A model generated the notes under the pieces. It was not told where the DNA came from. It saw nothing but the letters and a program-made list of their open reading frames with translations, and did not search any database. Position numbers and translations under genes: made by a program. A stretch of 64,000 nt of DNA from contig NC_092235.1 in NCBI RefSeq assembly GCF_036320965.1, positions 27,367,476 through 27,431,475 on the forward strand. Direction: 5' to 3'. Positions 1 to 12,878 of this stretch are shown piece by piece (the stretch's first letter is position 1; every line of letters starts with the position of its first letter). The DNA comes from Panulirus ornatus (taxonomy: Eukaryota > Arthropoda > Malacostraca > Decapoda > Palinuridae).

Positions 1-51
1 ACAGAGCAAACCTTGTAGCTACACCTCCACTCCTGTACCACAGTGGAGGTA

Positions 52-131
52 GGGCCGGGTGACGTCATGGGTCAGGGGCCAGGTGACGTCACGGGTCAGG
101 AGCCAGGTGACGTCACGGGTCAGGAGCCAGG
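52..131. repeat. 24-bp tandem repeat carrying CRE palindromes
   Basis: About three copies of a 24-bp unit with the core GGTGACGTCACGGGTCAGG. Each full unit contains the palindrome TGACGTCA (60-67, 84-91, 108-115), and a further separate copy lies at 167-174. The palindrome is the consensus CREB/ATF site, but no gene start is visible nearby, so a regulatory role is speculative. Confidence 0.7.
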
Positions 132-305
132 TGACCCAGACAGACAAAATGATTTCGAGTCAGACATGACGTCAGTACTTCCTTCATAATCTTCAATTTG
201 ATAATACTTATTTAACTATACATACACAGACAAACCCACACAGACTCTCTACACATGTATACATACATCTTAACACATAGATACACATTATGTGGAAAAA
301 CGTAC

Positions 306-686
306 ACACAGAGCAGACACAGGTGGGCGGTGTCTGTGGGCCGTACAGACGCAGGTGGGCGGGGTGTGGGGGCCGTACAGACGCAGGTGGGCGGGGTGTG
401 AGGGGCCGTACAGACGCAGGTGGGCGGGGTGTGGGGGCCGTACAGACGCAGGTGGGCGGGGTGTGTGGGGCCGTACAGACGCAGGTGGGCGGGGTGTGGG
501 GGCCGTACAGACGCAGGTGGGCGGGGTGTGGGGGTCGTACAGACGCAGGTGGGCGGGGTGTGGGGGCCGTACAGACGCAGGTGGGCGGGGTGTGAGGGGC
601 CGTACAGACGCAGGTGGGCGTGGTGTGTGGGGCCGTACAGACGCAGGTGGGCGGGGTGTGGGGGCCGTACAGACGCAGGTGGGCGG
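306..686. repeat. Minisatellite, 32-33 bp unit, about 12 copies
   Basis: Near-identical units with the core CGTACAGACGCAGGTGGGCG followed by a G-rich tail of slightly variable length. The open reading frames through it on both strands are by-products of the repeat and resemble no protein family. Confidence 0.95.
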
Positions 687-799
687 AACCTGTTCACTAC
701 ACCATTCACATTTCCCTTGATCTTTCGAGGGTCAGGTCAAAGGTCAGGCGCCATCGCACCCAGGATCGTTCCGTTATGACCAAACGCTGGACCGTTATA

Positions 800-1075
800 C
801 TAAAATATCGTACCGTCGTGCTCAATAATCGTACCGTCGTGCTCAGCGATCGTACCGTTGTGTTCAATGATCGTACCGTTGTGCTCAGCGATCGTACCGT
901 CGTGCTCAGCGATCGTACCGTCGTGCTCAGCGATCGTACCGTTGTGCTCAGCGATCGTACCGTCGTGCTCAGCGATCGTACCGTCGTGCTCAGCGATCGT
1001 ACCGTTGTGCTCAGCGATCGTACCGTCGTGCTCAGCGATCGTACCGTCGTGCTCAGCGATCGTACCGTTGTGCTC
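800..1075. repeat. Minisatellite, 21-bp unit, about 13 copies
   Basis: Units read GATCGTACCGTCGTGCTCAG plus C, with a C/T polymorphism between copies. The period is a multiple of three, so all frames stay open (for example a seven-residue DRTVVLS repeat), but nothing supports translation. Confidence 0.95.
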
Positions 1076-1882
1076 TAAGGATTAGTCGGTCAATTATAAA
1101 TCAAACCAAGATTATTTCATACACCACCTGCGACCCTTCATCCCCCAGTTTCAACACCTGCAACTCGCCTCTCCAGGGTTATTACCACCTGCCACTCTTC
1201 ACCCCCCAAGTGTTACCACCTGGCACCCCTAAACCCCAGTGTTACCACCTGCCAGTCTCACCCTTAGTGCTTGTTACCACTTACCCTCCTCCCTTCCCCC
1301 CCTCCTCAGTGTTACCACCTGCCAGATGGTCCCACCAGACGGGATTTCCACAAAGGAATGAGGCAAGTTCCCCGGAGCAACACTGTATTGTGTAGCATGG
1401 AAGACAGAGGGGGTCACCCACCAACATGGTGACCACAGCCACACACAGGGTGATGTAGTCTTGCTGTCCAAACACCACTCACTCTCTGGGGTCGCTTTAC
1501 CTACCCGTTTCATTATCAGGACTTAAACGGTAGGTCAGGTCATGACCCTACGACGAATCCTGGACGAGTTAAGTAGCCAAACATAAGATATAAGCAAGGG
1601 AGACTAACGAAAAGACACATTAGTGTGGCAATTATGCACAGACACGCGCAGACAGACAGACACAGACAGACACACACACACAGACCAACAGCCGCATTGG
1701 AAACCTGGCAATGATGGCGAACTTTCTACAGCATAACTTCAATTAGGTTACCCCACGCAAGAACCATTTCCACCCGATGGACGGACTTCCACCCAATCAA
1801 GTCTCAATGACTCATAATATCATATAAAATACTATATGATTTAATATAATCCAGGAACAAGACACGTTCATTGTACCATCCA

Positions 1883-1923
<41 letters not shown>

Positions 1924-2207
1924 GCTACACAGGGTTATGCCGGCTGGAGTGAGGTGTCCTGAGGTACGGGCGGTCGGTTGCGTACCTCAGATGATGACCT
2001 GGGAACGAGTGACCTCTATCGCTGGCAGGAGGGGGGAGGGGGAGGGGGAGGGAAGTGTCAACAAGGCTCTGGCAGGCTGAGGAAGGGGGGGGGGGGGGAC
2101 CCACACACTAGGCTTGAAGATGTGGGAGTGATAAAGATGAAGAGATGCGAGATATGAAAAAAAAAAGTGATACGCATTTATCCATCTATCAGCTTATCCC
2201 TACGTCC

Positions 2208-2211
<4 letters not shown>
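1076..2211. other. Gene-free stretch with microsatellites
   Basis: No coding exon recognised. It contains loosely repeated TTACCACCTGCCA motifs (about 1120-1325), a CA-rich patch near 1660, a (GT)n run at about 1885-1922 and a poly-G tract near 2086-2098. Confidence 0.6.

Positions 2212-2273
<62 letters not shown>
2212..2273. repeat. (GA)n microsatellite
   Basis: Uninterrupted GA dinucleotides over about 60 bp. Confidence 0.97.
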
Positions 2274-2277
<4 letters not shown>

Positions 2278-3063
2278 TGTAATAATTTCGTTATAAATGG
2301 CTGTCACTTCCAGTTTCCGTACTACCACTTCACAACAAACATGTAACGCAACAACCAGCCATGAAACTTTCCAATCAATATCAATTACTGGAGAAAATCC
2401 GTACAAAGACGAACTGGAGGCCAGAGCAGCCTAGCCACTTTCCCAAGCTTCGGAATTCAAATTCTACCAAGGCTTAAACCTCAACCATTGCCTAACCGTC
2501 CACAGTGTACCGTGATGGAGCAGCGTGACTGGCATCGTACGCTCAGGGAGGAGCAAGACAACCCTGGAAGACAAGGGGAGTATGGAAGAAAGTAGATGAA
2601 GGCGTCTGGAAGATAACATGGCGAGCATGAACAAAGGTGAATGAAACCTTGTCTGTGCAGAATGTGGCACAGGTGAGGGGGCCGGGCTGGCTGGGCGGGT
2701 GTGGGGGTGGCGGCAGTTGAACGAATACCTAGGGGGAGGAGGAGGAGACTAAGGGGTAAGGGGGACAGAAGTAATGGGGGAGGAGGAGGTTGGGGGGGTA
2801 TTTTGCCCCGGGCAGGGTCGGTCCCTAACCCTAGGCTGCACTGGGGTGGCGGGCGTACGACCACCGCCCGCCATACTTGTTGCCACACACGGCTAACCTT
2901 TTCCACCAGACACACTACTTCACAAACTAAATACACTCTCATCCAGCCTGTTTATATACTCAATATATAACAATGCTCTCTATATTCTCATTAAGTAACA
3001 ATGAACTGAATTAAATCCAACGAATAGAAATTTCCTAAACTTCGTGAAACCTGCTATACCTCC
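2274..3063. other. Gene-free stretch
   Basis: Includes a GC-rich purine/pyrimidine-biased patch at about 2690-2880 that keeps both strands open. I recognise no domain or splice pattern in it. Confidence 0.5.
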
Positions 3064-3164
<101 letters not shown>

Positions 3165-3281
3165 GTGGTTTCGATACATTATACATGACAGCTAAAGAAT
3201 GTATGAGCGGAAGCGGCCATTCTTCGTCTGCTTCTGGCTCTTCCTTGTGAACGCGGGAAACGGCGATCATGTACGGCGTTA

Positions 3282-3284
<3 letters not shown>

Positions 3285-3352
<68 letters not shown>
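3285..3352. repeat. (AT)n microsatellite
   Basis: Uninterrupted AT run of about 66 bp. Confidence 0.97.
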
Positions 3353-3353
<1 letters not shown>

Positions 3354-3749
3354 CTCACTGTAAAGAATAGGAACATATTTTTTGTGTAAATTCTTGCCTC
3401 CCTCCCCCCACACCTGGCAAGCTGGTGTAACAACCCAGCGTTTTCATGTGAATTATATTCAAGGCTAAACTTAAAATATCAATGGTTAAAACCTTTTCTC
3501 TCGTGAGGTTAAGATGGGCCTCTGCGTCGTCCCACAACTATTTGCAGTCCGTTGCCAAAAACAGGACAAGATAATATTATGTTTTCCCTCAGTCCATTAC
3601 CATGTACTGACAAACCAATGGAACAAAAAGAAATGTTCAAATATGTGGAGCTAAAATAAGATTCTGTCAGTGTTGCCATAGACAACACACACTACAAAAC
3701 ATAATTAACACATCCCAAATTAAGTATAAGTGTGTAAGTGCCATATGCG

Positions 3750-3751
<2 letters not shown>
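3353..3751. other. Gene-free AT-rich stretch
   Basis: No gene, RNA or repeat recognised between the two AT microsatellites. Confidence 0.5.

Positions 3752-3814
<63 letters not shown>
3752..3814. repeat. (AT)n microsatellite
   Basis: Uninterrupted AT run of about 62 bp. A further CRE palindrome TGACGTCA follows at about 3896-3903. Confidence 0.97.
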
Positions 3815-3816
<2 letters not shown>

Positions 3817-4565
3817 TTGATCTTTACAGAGACATACCATAGTAATCGTATGTATATAGTCGTTCACTGAGAGATAAAGGTGTGACCTTTGAGCATGACG
3901 TCACGGGCCTTAGCCGTGGATCGTGCACTTGATTTGGACTTGACCCTTAACGACCCTTATCGTCGTGTTGAAGGGGTTAACGACCCTATCACTAAGTGCA
4001 GATAAACGTCATTATCTACTTCGTGACCCGCCATGTTCCTGTAGTACGTTGTGTGACCCAGTGACCTTACGTCTGACAGGCAGGTGTGTCTCAACACTGC
4101 CCCAGCCTTACGTCTGACAGGCAGGTGTGTAGCAAGAGAACAACGACAGATACCTGTCAACCACGGTACCAGACACCGCCGTGTTTTCATCATCATGAGT
4201 CTGGTCTGTATCTAGAGACCGCAGAAGTTTTCGTCGCACCGTCATGTGGCGCCATATACGCAGGTGTTACTGAAACCACTTTCACCACTGGGCAGGTCCC
4301 TCAGGCGTTCTTTACACCACAGTGTTGTGACGGACGTGTTTAGAAACCAGTGACCTACCAACGGGCACCGCATGCGTCTTCTAGAAAACAACGACTGGTC
4401 GCATAACTAGATACCGCTCATAATATTAAACAGGTAAGAAAGCTTTACCATCATAAACCATTGTGGTATTAGTCGGGTTTTTAAATATGACAATTTGATT
4501 ACTTTTAATTACGAGCATATGATTACATACACTCACTCACACAGGATCAATATGTATTTATTTCT

Positions 4566-4603
<38 letters not shown>

Positions 4604-5084
4604 GCCAGCTATGAGTTCATGGCCACACCCCGATATTGATTCTGGTGTCTGTCTGTCTTCATCTCTCATCATGATCATACACGTTATACATACATGTGTA
4701 CGTATCAATCACGAACACGTGCACACACTCCAACCCGTGCACATGACGTGGATGTAAACATGTGTATGTACAGGGAGACATGTTTAATTCCTATCTTCGT
4801 GTGTAAGATAACAATACAAGATATGAAATATTAACAGCATCTCCAGATATACTCGGGAAGGTTGGTAGCCTTGGCAAGGCCGACCAAAGTAACTGGCCAT
4901 TTCTTGTCAACTTTTCACTGAAATAAAATAAAAAAAAAAAAAAATCCAGAACTGGGTTTTCTGGTTATTTCCCGCCATGGGTTGAGGCATGTTCCAGCCA
5001 ACAGATATTGATCAAGATATTAACAATGGAAGGTACACGGCGCCATGACAGGTCTACCAACCACACCAAGACTTGTTTACACTA
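3815..5084. other. Gene-free stretch with a (CA)n run
   Basis: A short duplicated segment CTTACGTCTGACAGGCAGG occurs near 4066 and 4108. A (CA)n run lies at 4567-4600 and an A-rich tract near 4921-4944. No exon recognised. Confidence 0.5.
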
Positions 5085-5390
5085 AATTGGTGTTCGCTGT
5101 CAGAAATGATCGCCAAGCCGAGAACAGGTAGTGTTTGCTGGTAGATATGATCGCTAGGCTAGAGAGAGAGAGCGAGGTATTCGCTGGTTAAAGTGATCGC
5201 CAGATTAGAAACAGTGTTCGCTAGATGAAAGGATCGCCAAGCTCGGAGGAGACATTCGCTGGTAAAAATGATCGCCAGGCTGGGGAAAAAAGTGGTGTTC
5301 ATCGTCACTTATGATCGCTATGCTGGGAACAGCCTGTGTTCGCTGGAAAATGTGATCGCTACGCTGGGAACATAGGGTTCACTGGCAGGT
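5085..5390. repeat. Degenerate tandem repeat, about 45-50 bp unit
   Basis: Roughly six diverged copies, each with a GTTCGCTGG-like half followed by ATGATCGCCAAGCTGGGAAC-like sequence. The divergence suggests an old array compared with the near-perfect ones elsewhere in the window. Confidence 0.7.
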
Positions 5391-5584
5391 TATACTTATT
5401 GTGAGAGCACGGCTCTTATGCACGTGTGTGCACGGTTCTCATGCACGTGTGTGGCTGCTTGCCGTGTGCACTGTGTGTCAGGCTGCTGTGTGCACGTGGC
5501 TGGCGGCCGTGTGCACGGGCGAGTGTGGCCAGGCTGGAGTCTGGCTATCGACCCGCCTGGCGCCTCTGTATCCTCCATGACGCG

Positions 5585-5960
5585 CTAGATGCTCCTGCGG
5601 CACTGCTCTGGCACTGTCACGATCCTGCGGCACTGCTCTAGCAGGCGGTCATGATCCTGCGGCACTGCTCTGGCACTGTCACGATCCTACGGCACTGCTC
5701 TAGCAGGCGGTCATGATCCTGCGGCACTGCTCTAGCAGGCGTTCATGATCCTACGGCACTGCTCTGGCACTGTCACGATCCTACGGCACTGCTCTGGCAC
5801 TGTCATAATCCTGAGACACTGTTCTGGCACTGTTATATCTAGCTGGAACGTTTGTGCTGCAATGCTGTGGCACTGCAATGCTCTGGCTTATGTTGCACTG
5901 CTGGGGTACGCCAATGCTGCCGTTTCACTGCTGTAGCACTGTCATGCTCCCTCAGTACCT
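5585..5960. repeat. Minisatellite built on CCTGCGGCACTGCTCTGGCA
   Basis: Irregular 30-45 bp units of GATCCTGCGGCACTGCTCT plus GGCACTGTCAC or AGCAGGCGGTCAT, decaying toward 5960. Confidence 0.85.
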
Positions 5961-6103
5961 TGCCATACGTAAAGCTTGTCTCGAACCCCACAGGTCGGCC
6001 TGGGACCAAGCTATACCAACCTGTTCTTCTGTTCAGTCCAACTGTTGAAGGCCGCAGTCCGCACACAACTCGTAGAGAAAAGGATATATACAGACAGCAG
6101 AGG

Positions 6104-6151
<48 letters not shown>
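6104..6151. repeat. (GT)n microsatellite
   Basis: Uninterrupted GT run of about 46 bp. Confidence 0.97.
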
Positions 6152-6152
<1 letters not shown>

Positions 6153-7616
6153 CTCCTTCAAGGTTACATATGATTGTCGAAGCAGAGGAGTTAACATAGG
6201 GCTGAGGGGAAACTGAACTAAATATATTTACCAGCGGGACCATCATCAAATTCTGCCTGGCCTCAGTGTACAGAGCTCACACTGGGTCTGGTTTAGAAGT
6301 CTCTCCACAACACTTACAACAACGGTTGTGTACGAGGTATCATACAATCCTGGCCATGTTGATACAGCTTTCTGCAACTGTATTTCAGAACTCTATCTTT
6401 GATAATACTTCTGACCTCGAGAAAATGGTTATGGTAATATCAGTCAATGAACAACACAGCTTCTGTTAATAAGTTAAACGATGAAATAAAAGTTATTATC
6501 TTGGATGTCCTCAGCTCAATTTACTCCCTCCACTACACTATGTTACCAGGCCAAATAGGACGAACACAGGAAAAAAAAATGTTTATATGGGAAATCCTGT
6601 AGTTATTATAACAACCTACTACAAGCACGTCGACATGACCCTTGGTTGTAACGGCCCAGCCTTTGACCCGCCCCTGAGTGGCCAGGTCAGAGGTCAGGCC
6701 ACTATACCCCCGGGGGAGGGGGGGGGGTCGTACTGTCGTGGTCGTAAAGGCTTATATGCATCGGCAGGCAGCCAAGATGGCCGGGCGTCCCAGCACAGCT
6801 GACTGGACTACCCACCAACACACTTGTGGCTGGAAAAACCACTTTTTGCCCCCCGTCCACAATACCTGGCTTCCCATTTAGGTAAACTCCTACATTTCGC
6901 CCGACTTAATGAGATCCGCTGACAACACACAGCAAGATAAGGAAACATCCATCACAGCATTCGTGTAAACACGCGGAAACTCTTCGTGCACACCACAGCT
7001 CGTGCCTCGCCATCTTTGGTGCTGGCAGCGCGAGGCAAGATCCCTCTCATGACACACGCTCATAATGAAGGCCAGGTGAAAGAGTGTCATTATAAAGGCC
7101 TATACCTGGACCAATCCCAACGCTTAATGTGGTACCATTATGAACGCAAGGTTGGGCCAGGTCAAGTGAATGTTAATACTACACCATTACCCTAATGTCT
7201 CAGCCAGTTTAGCGACTACCACCAGCTCAAGCCTCTCTGCGAACACCCACATACCGACATTAAAAAACGCCATATTAAAGTTGTTTACAACCCCAATCTA
7301 GGGCTATTAACAAGGCCTAATCAGCACCACTGGAGGACGCAGCCGAGGGTATAGCCTAGCCTGCATAAACACAGCTATGGGGGTCACATCCTAGCATAGC
7401 CTTACCATTGCTCTCGTACAGTACGACCTGCCTTCCACTGCACATCTTGTGACTAGTTTCTGCATAATACTCGAGTCATTTGGTAGTTTTATAGACTACC
7501 TATCCCTCTGTTCCCTCAGTCTTCCTCAACATTGACCGGAAGCTCTTATCTGTAACTAATTAACGATAAATGTAATGTAATTATCTGGCGCACCTTCGCT
7601 GTATGTTTATTCTTGC

Positions 7617-7617
<1 letters not shown>
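6152..7617. other. Gene-free stretch
   Basis: Short open frames only, none with a recognisable domain. A motif resembling a YY1 site (AAGATGGCCGG) lies near 6775 next to a poly-G tract, but no gene start is evident. Confidence 0.5.

Positions 7618-7682
<65 letters not shown>
7618..7682. repeat. (CT)n microsatellite
   Basis: Uninterrupted CT run of about 64 bp. Confidence 0.97.
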
Positions 7683-7686
<4 letters not shown>

Positions 7687-9193
7687 ATTCCTAGAATCCG
7701 AACTTTTGAGTTCCCTTAATTCCCTGTATATTGACAATACTTAATATTCAGATCAACACAAAATGACGTGATTTATTTGAAGTTTCACAGCCTTAATCAA
7801 CACTTATGACACATATCTTTAGTAAATATATTTACTTTTAATTTCTTGTTCCATCTTTCTCCCACTGCCTAAGTGAACATCTACCATTATCCCCACATTG
7901 TGAGTCAACCCTAAACCCTAGAATGTTAAGATTTCTTCCTTTGAACTCATTGTATCCCTCATGACCACATCTTCTCTACTAAACACCTGCCATTATTTTC
8001 TCTCCACTGCTACATTACACGACGTAAACTTTCTTGCCACAATTCATGTGTTTTCTTATATTCAAAACATTTACAAGACAATTGAACCTTCCTGTGTTAT
8101 CAAGCATTCACATATGTTCCACAATTACCTAATTTCCATGTTTTGGGTCAACTGTCCTCATGGTTCAGCACGAGCGACTTCCACTCACTCAACATTCGTG
8201 AGTCAGTTTGTTTGGCTTCACAAGTGTAAATTTCCGTTAAACTTTATTAACAATTATTTCCGTTTCCGTTGTTTCTCCATGAGTCATTATTCCTCACTCG
8301 TATCTATTGTTACTTCACATTGTTCCGTCGCTTGAGCCTCCCATTTCATTCAGCATTGATCAAAATACCTTTAACAAAAATTATTATCATTTGAAAACAC
8401 TTCGCCGAAATAAGATATCTTAATATTCTTTTTTTTTTTTACATTCAAACATCTTTCTTTTCTTTCGATCACAATAAGTTTCTTATTTTCCTTTCCAATA
8501 TTTCTTACACCATTCCTTAATAATGTATAACACACAGATCCTCTGTCTGCACATACTTTATATCTACGTTTTCTTCCTTCGTATACATCAATTTTCTTCC
8601 TCCAAACAATTATTATCAATAAACTCTCCGGCATTTCTATCATTTCATAGTCCTATATTGTTACACTTACTTTTGAGCCATTTATCATTGCCATAGTCAC
8701 CCCTCTCCCCTATTTTCAGAGCTCGTTTTTTTTTTCACGCTCATCCGCTCCATTTTCTACGCTGCCCCTCCCCATTTTTTTCTTGACGCTCCCCATTTTT
8801 TTCTCTCTCTTCCCTTACCCTGTCGGAGGGAGTGTCGGGTGCCTCTTCTGTCTGGTCTCTTCCTTCCTCTGCCTGTGCAGCGGGCCCGCCACCACTTCCT
8901 CCTGGCCATGGCTGCCTCGTATAAGGCAAACCGACATTGACCACGTCACCTCACCCCGGCGCGCGGGGCTTCCTGTGCTCCGCCATATTTGTTGTTGTCT
9001 TATTAAACAGTGGTGTACCCTCGGTGACCTTACACCTGCTGGCGTCCGGCTTCCCCTCAAAAAAAGCTGCGGCGGTAAATGTCTCAAAAACTGTTAAGAC
9101 ACCAGAAAGGGGGTAGATATTAAGGTGAAGTATCTGTGTGATGAACAGGTTCGAGTCGGCAATAGTGTCTTGAACGAGGCAGGCTTTTAAATA

Positions 9194-9228
<35 letters not shown>

Positions 9229-10033
9229 CGGCCATGTCTCCCCAACTGTTACGCTTGACACTCACACTTTATGAGCAGTTCTCACAATGCAATGGGTCTC
9301 ACAAGCTGCACTGGCTCTCATATGACCTGCGGCAGTTCTTATACTGTACGGGCGGGCGGGTGAGGGGGGGGGGGGGACTCTACACGCGCGGAGGGGCTCC
9401 ATCTTGACCAATCTTTACGTAAAATGTTGTTACGTTTTGTATGTTGTCCACATCAGCGATTACATCATTCATCCATTCATTCAGCCACTGTTCTTCTACT
9501 GTAAAAATAACTTTTAAAATGTTCTCAAAACAAATTTCTTGTTTGTTCTACCTCAGTATCTGTCGATGAACTGTTCACTACTGTCCAGGTCAACATCGAA
9601 CTGGTTTGAAAACTTAAAAGGCTGTGACCATGTCACCCCTCACTCTTCTCTCTTCCATGTGCGAGCGGGTTCCTTCAGTGGTGGCAAATGATACTATCAA
9701 ACACACTCTATCATTACCATCATTATCAACACTTATCATCATTATTTGCTAACCATTTTCAACCGTTTATAATAATGAAAACTGGTCATTACCAGTAGAT
9801 GATAATGAAGGCATGTTAGCGACACAGCTTCACTGTGTGTTGTGTGAGGCTCCACGCTGCTGACACACCTGGGTTGTGTGAGGCCTAGATCATGAGAAGC
9901 CAGGGTTGTGAGGTGGGTTACAAGATAGACCTGTATTATGAAATATTACGGTTATGTTTTCATCTATCTATCATGTACAAGTCAAAACTTATACAAGAAT
10001 CAGATGACCTGGTAAATGTGACTGTAAGTCATC
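7683..10033. other. Gene-free stretch
   Basis: An AT-rich part (7700-8700) is followed by a more GC-rich patch (8740-9060) with overlapping open frames on both strands, none matching a family I know. A (GT)n run lies at 9197-9227 and poly-G at about 9366-9376. Confidence 0.5.
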
Positions 10034-10285
10034 TATCATGCCTACATGGAACGGTACAGTACCTGTATCTGTACGTCATGCCTACATGGAACGGTACAGT
10101 ACCTGTATCTGTACGTCATGCCTACATGGAACGGTACAGTACCTGTATCTGTACATCATGCCTACATGGAACGGTACAGTACCTGTATCTGTACATCATG
10201 CCTACATGGAACGGTACAGTACCTGTATCTCTGTACATCATTCCTACATGGAACGGTACAGTACCTGTATCTGTACATCATTACA
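10034..10285. repeat. Minisatellite, 40-bp unit, 6 copies
   Basis: Units of CATGCCTACATGGAACGGTA followed by CAGTACCTGTATCTGTACGT, almost identical between copies; the last two are slightly altered. Confidence 0.95.
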
Positions 10286-10562
10286 GAATTAAGTCTCCCG
10301 CAGTTAGATACTTTAACATGATATACAATGAACAAGAACGAGCGTATAATCCATATCATGAATAAATCTAGATGTATAATGTTCATTACGTTCTTACATT
10401 CTAAGCACACAGAGGCTCATGTGAGGGTAAACATTGTGGGTTTCGTGAATTACAATAATTAATAAAAATGTTGAAAATATTACATGGCGAAGTAAATGGG
10501 TCAGCGTTGCAGCCTAGCCCGAAGATGGTAATACTGCTGCTGCCTTGCCTCACTGGGGCGGG

Positions 10563-10605
<43 letters not shown>

Positions 10606-10705
10606 CGTCTGGCTGCAGGAGTGCCCGCATGGCGTCAAAGAAACGTTGTCTGCAGTAGTGTGGGGGAGGGGGAGAGGTGAAGATTTTTGTCTACGTATCC
10701 GGCTA

Positions 10706-10772
<67 letters not shown>

Positions 10773-10918
10773 GCAGAGCTTTAAACTTGTAGGGCCGCAT
10801 CTCTTGAACATTCTCCACCATCATATAACCATCTTAACTTGTGTATGTGTTGTCCACACGTGTGTGTGTGTGTGTGTGTGTGTGTGAAAAGGGGGGGGGG
10901 GGGGGGAGGCAGCGCAGG

Positions 10919-10966
<48 letters not shown>
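10563..10966. repeat. Cluster of (GT)n, (GA)n, poly-G and (GT)n microsatellites
   Basis: (GT)n with a GC-alternating end at 10563-10608, (GA)n at 10711-10770, (GT)n at 10859-10886, poly-G at about 10891-10907 and (GT)n at 10921-10965. The open frames here are artefacts of these runs. Confidence 0.95.
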
Positions 10967-10967
<1 letters not shown>

Positions 10968-12216
10968 GTTACGACCCTGTACACCAACGGCAGCGAGCCC
11001 CGCGTGCCACTCCGGATACCCGCATCACCACTCCTTCCCATCCACACCCATCCCCCACACTCCACATACCGCGCTACCAAACCCCCATCCACTACTCCGC
11101 AGCCCTGGTCTCATGACGCGCTGTTTCACACACAAAAACAGGCCGGGCGATGATGTTACGAGTCCATCTTAATCATGCCAGCCTCGCCCGTGCAGCCCAT
11201 ATGCTAATAACCGGACTTTTGGCGGGAATGAGTCACCACTAGTCGTCGCGTCCCTCCACAGTTTACACATGTCGCTGGACACTTAATCATTATCTTTTTT
11301 TTTCACTTGGGAACCAACACCTTTCTAAATGTTGGAGAATTCACGCGGAGGATATGTTTACTATTGACGTATCGTCTAATTTCATTTACCTAATTAATTA
11401 GACAAACGTGTGTAAATAATCCGTGATGAAATGGCTAACTGACGCCGGGGTAGACCTACTGCCCACACACACTGGGTAGCTTAATCAATTTCAGGATTCT
11501 TCTAAAGATTTAAATTTCCTGAAGACAAGCTGAGCGTTAAAATCACCCAATACTTCGCTCAAAGTTGTCTCCACAGCCTTAGATGTAACTAACAAACCAA
11601 CTATATAAAGTACGGCAGTTAATGTAACGAGAAACTATGTTGAAACACCTCCAGTGTAGTGTAACAACCCAGTAGCGCAACCCATGGTAGCGTCTGTCCT
11701 CCTGGTTGTAACCTGGTCTTCAATAATACATTATAACGGATTTCACACATCACTTCAAAACCCTGTGTTCCACATTTCCTATTCAAATACTCTACACTAT
11801 CAAAAATATTCACACAGTGAAAATGGTCTACTTTACTATTATCATACTGTAGACAGATTTTAATGTGATGTTCCGTAATGATTTGTGTCAATAAATGTGC
11901 GGAGTTTGATGGCCATTTTGATCAGTTTGGCGTCTGAAGTCACTTTCAAATGCTATGTATGACGCGAAACTTGAGATGTGGCCAAGTATGCCTCTCAATC
12001 ACTTACCCCTTTTCAATTTCTGCCATGATATGTTCAACAAGGAGAGGCACGTCACAGCAAAGTAGGAAACAGATAAACATAAATAAAACTAACAGTATAA
12101 ATGTAAGTTTACGAAACAATCCCAAGCAAATATCGTGGGCATGACTACCCTCGTATCCTATTGTTCACAGTTTGTATTACTTCTAAAGAACAATATCTTA
12201 CCAATTCTGTAATTGA

Positions 12217-12220
<4 letters not shown>
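10967..12220. other. Gene-free stretch
   Basis: No exon, RNA gene or clear repeat recognised. Confidence 0.5.

Positions 12221-12279
<59 letters not shown>
12221..12279. repeat. (AT)n microsatellite
   Basis: Uninterrupted AT run directly abutting the interspersed element that follows. Confidence 0.97.
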
Positions 12280-12280
<1 letters not shown>

Positions 12281-12427
12281 CTATGAGTCCACGGGGAAAA
12301 TGAAACATGATAAGTTCCCAAGTGCACTTTCGTGTAATAATCACATCATCAGGGGAGACACAAAAGAGAAATATGTTAGTTGATATACATCGAAGAGACG
12401 AAGCTAGGACGCCATTTGGTAAACATG

Positions 12428-12429
<2 letters not shown>
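12280..12429. mobile_element. Probable interspersed repeat between AT runs, unit A
   Basis: A 150-bp non-repetitive block sits exactly between two (AT)n runs. It includes ATGAGTCCACGGGGAAAATG and AAGTGCACTTTCGTGTAATA. From memory this block recurs in decapod genomic sequences next to AT runs. That recollection, not a search, is why I call it interspersed. No coding potential seen. Confidence 0.4.

Positions 12430-12489
<60 letters not shown>
12430..12489. repeat. (AT)n microsatellite followed by (ATT)n
   Basis: An AT run ending in TTATTATTATTATT up to about 12514. Confidence 0.95.
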
Positions 12490-12492
<3 letters not shown>

Positions 12493-12802
12493 ATTATTAT
12501 TATTATTATTATTATACTTTGTCGCTGTCTCCCGCGTTTGCGAGGTAGCGCAAGGAAACAGACGAAAGAAATGGCCCAACCCCCCCCCCCCCCATACACA
12601 TGTATATACATACGTCCACACACGCAAATATACATACCTACACAGCTTTCCATGGTTTACCACGACGCTTCACATGCCTTGATTCAATCCACTGACAGCA
12701 CGTCAACCCCGGTATACCACATCGCTCCAATTCACTCTATTCCTTGCCCTCCTTTCACCCTCCTGCATGTTCAGGCCCCGATCACACAAAATCTTTTTCA
12801 CT

Positions 12803-12805
<3 letters not shown>
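12490..12805. mobile_element. Probable interspersed repeat between AT runs, unit B
   Basis: This segment contains TGTCGCTGTCTCCCGCGTTT and GCGAGGTAGCGCAAGGAAAC followed by text such as CATGCCTTGATTCAATCCAC. I associate these motifs with a highly abundant decapod non-LTR-linked repeat. It is bounded on both sides by (AT)n runs, as unit A is. No intact coding sequence. Family assignment is from memory and unverified. Confidence 0.45.

Positions 12806-12877
<72 letters not shown>
12806..12877. repeat. (AT)n microsatellite
   Basis: Uninterrupted AT run of about 70 bp. Confidence 0.97.

Positions 12878-12878
<1 letters not shown>

Noticed and set aside
8740..9097. GC-rich patch with overlapping open frames on both strands
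   Set aside because: No recognisable domain, and no consistent splice sites or start context. It may be a CpG-type element but cannot be supported as a gene.
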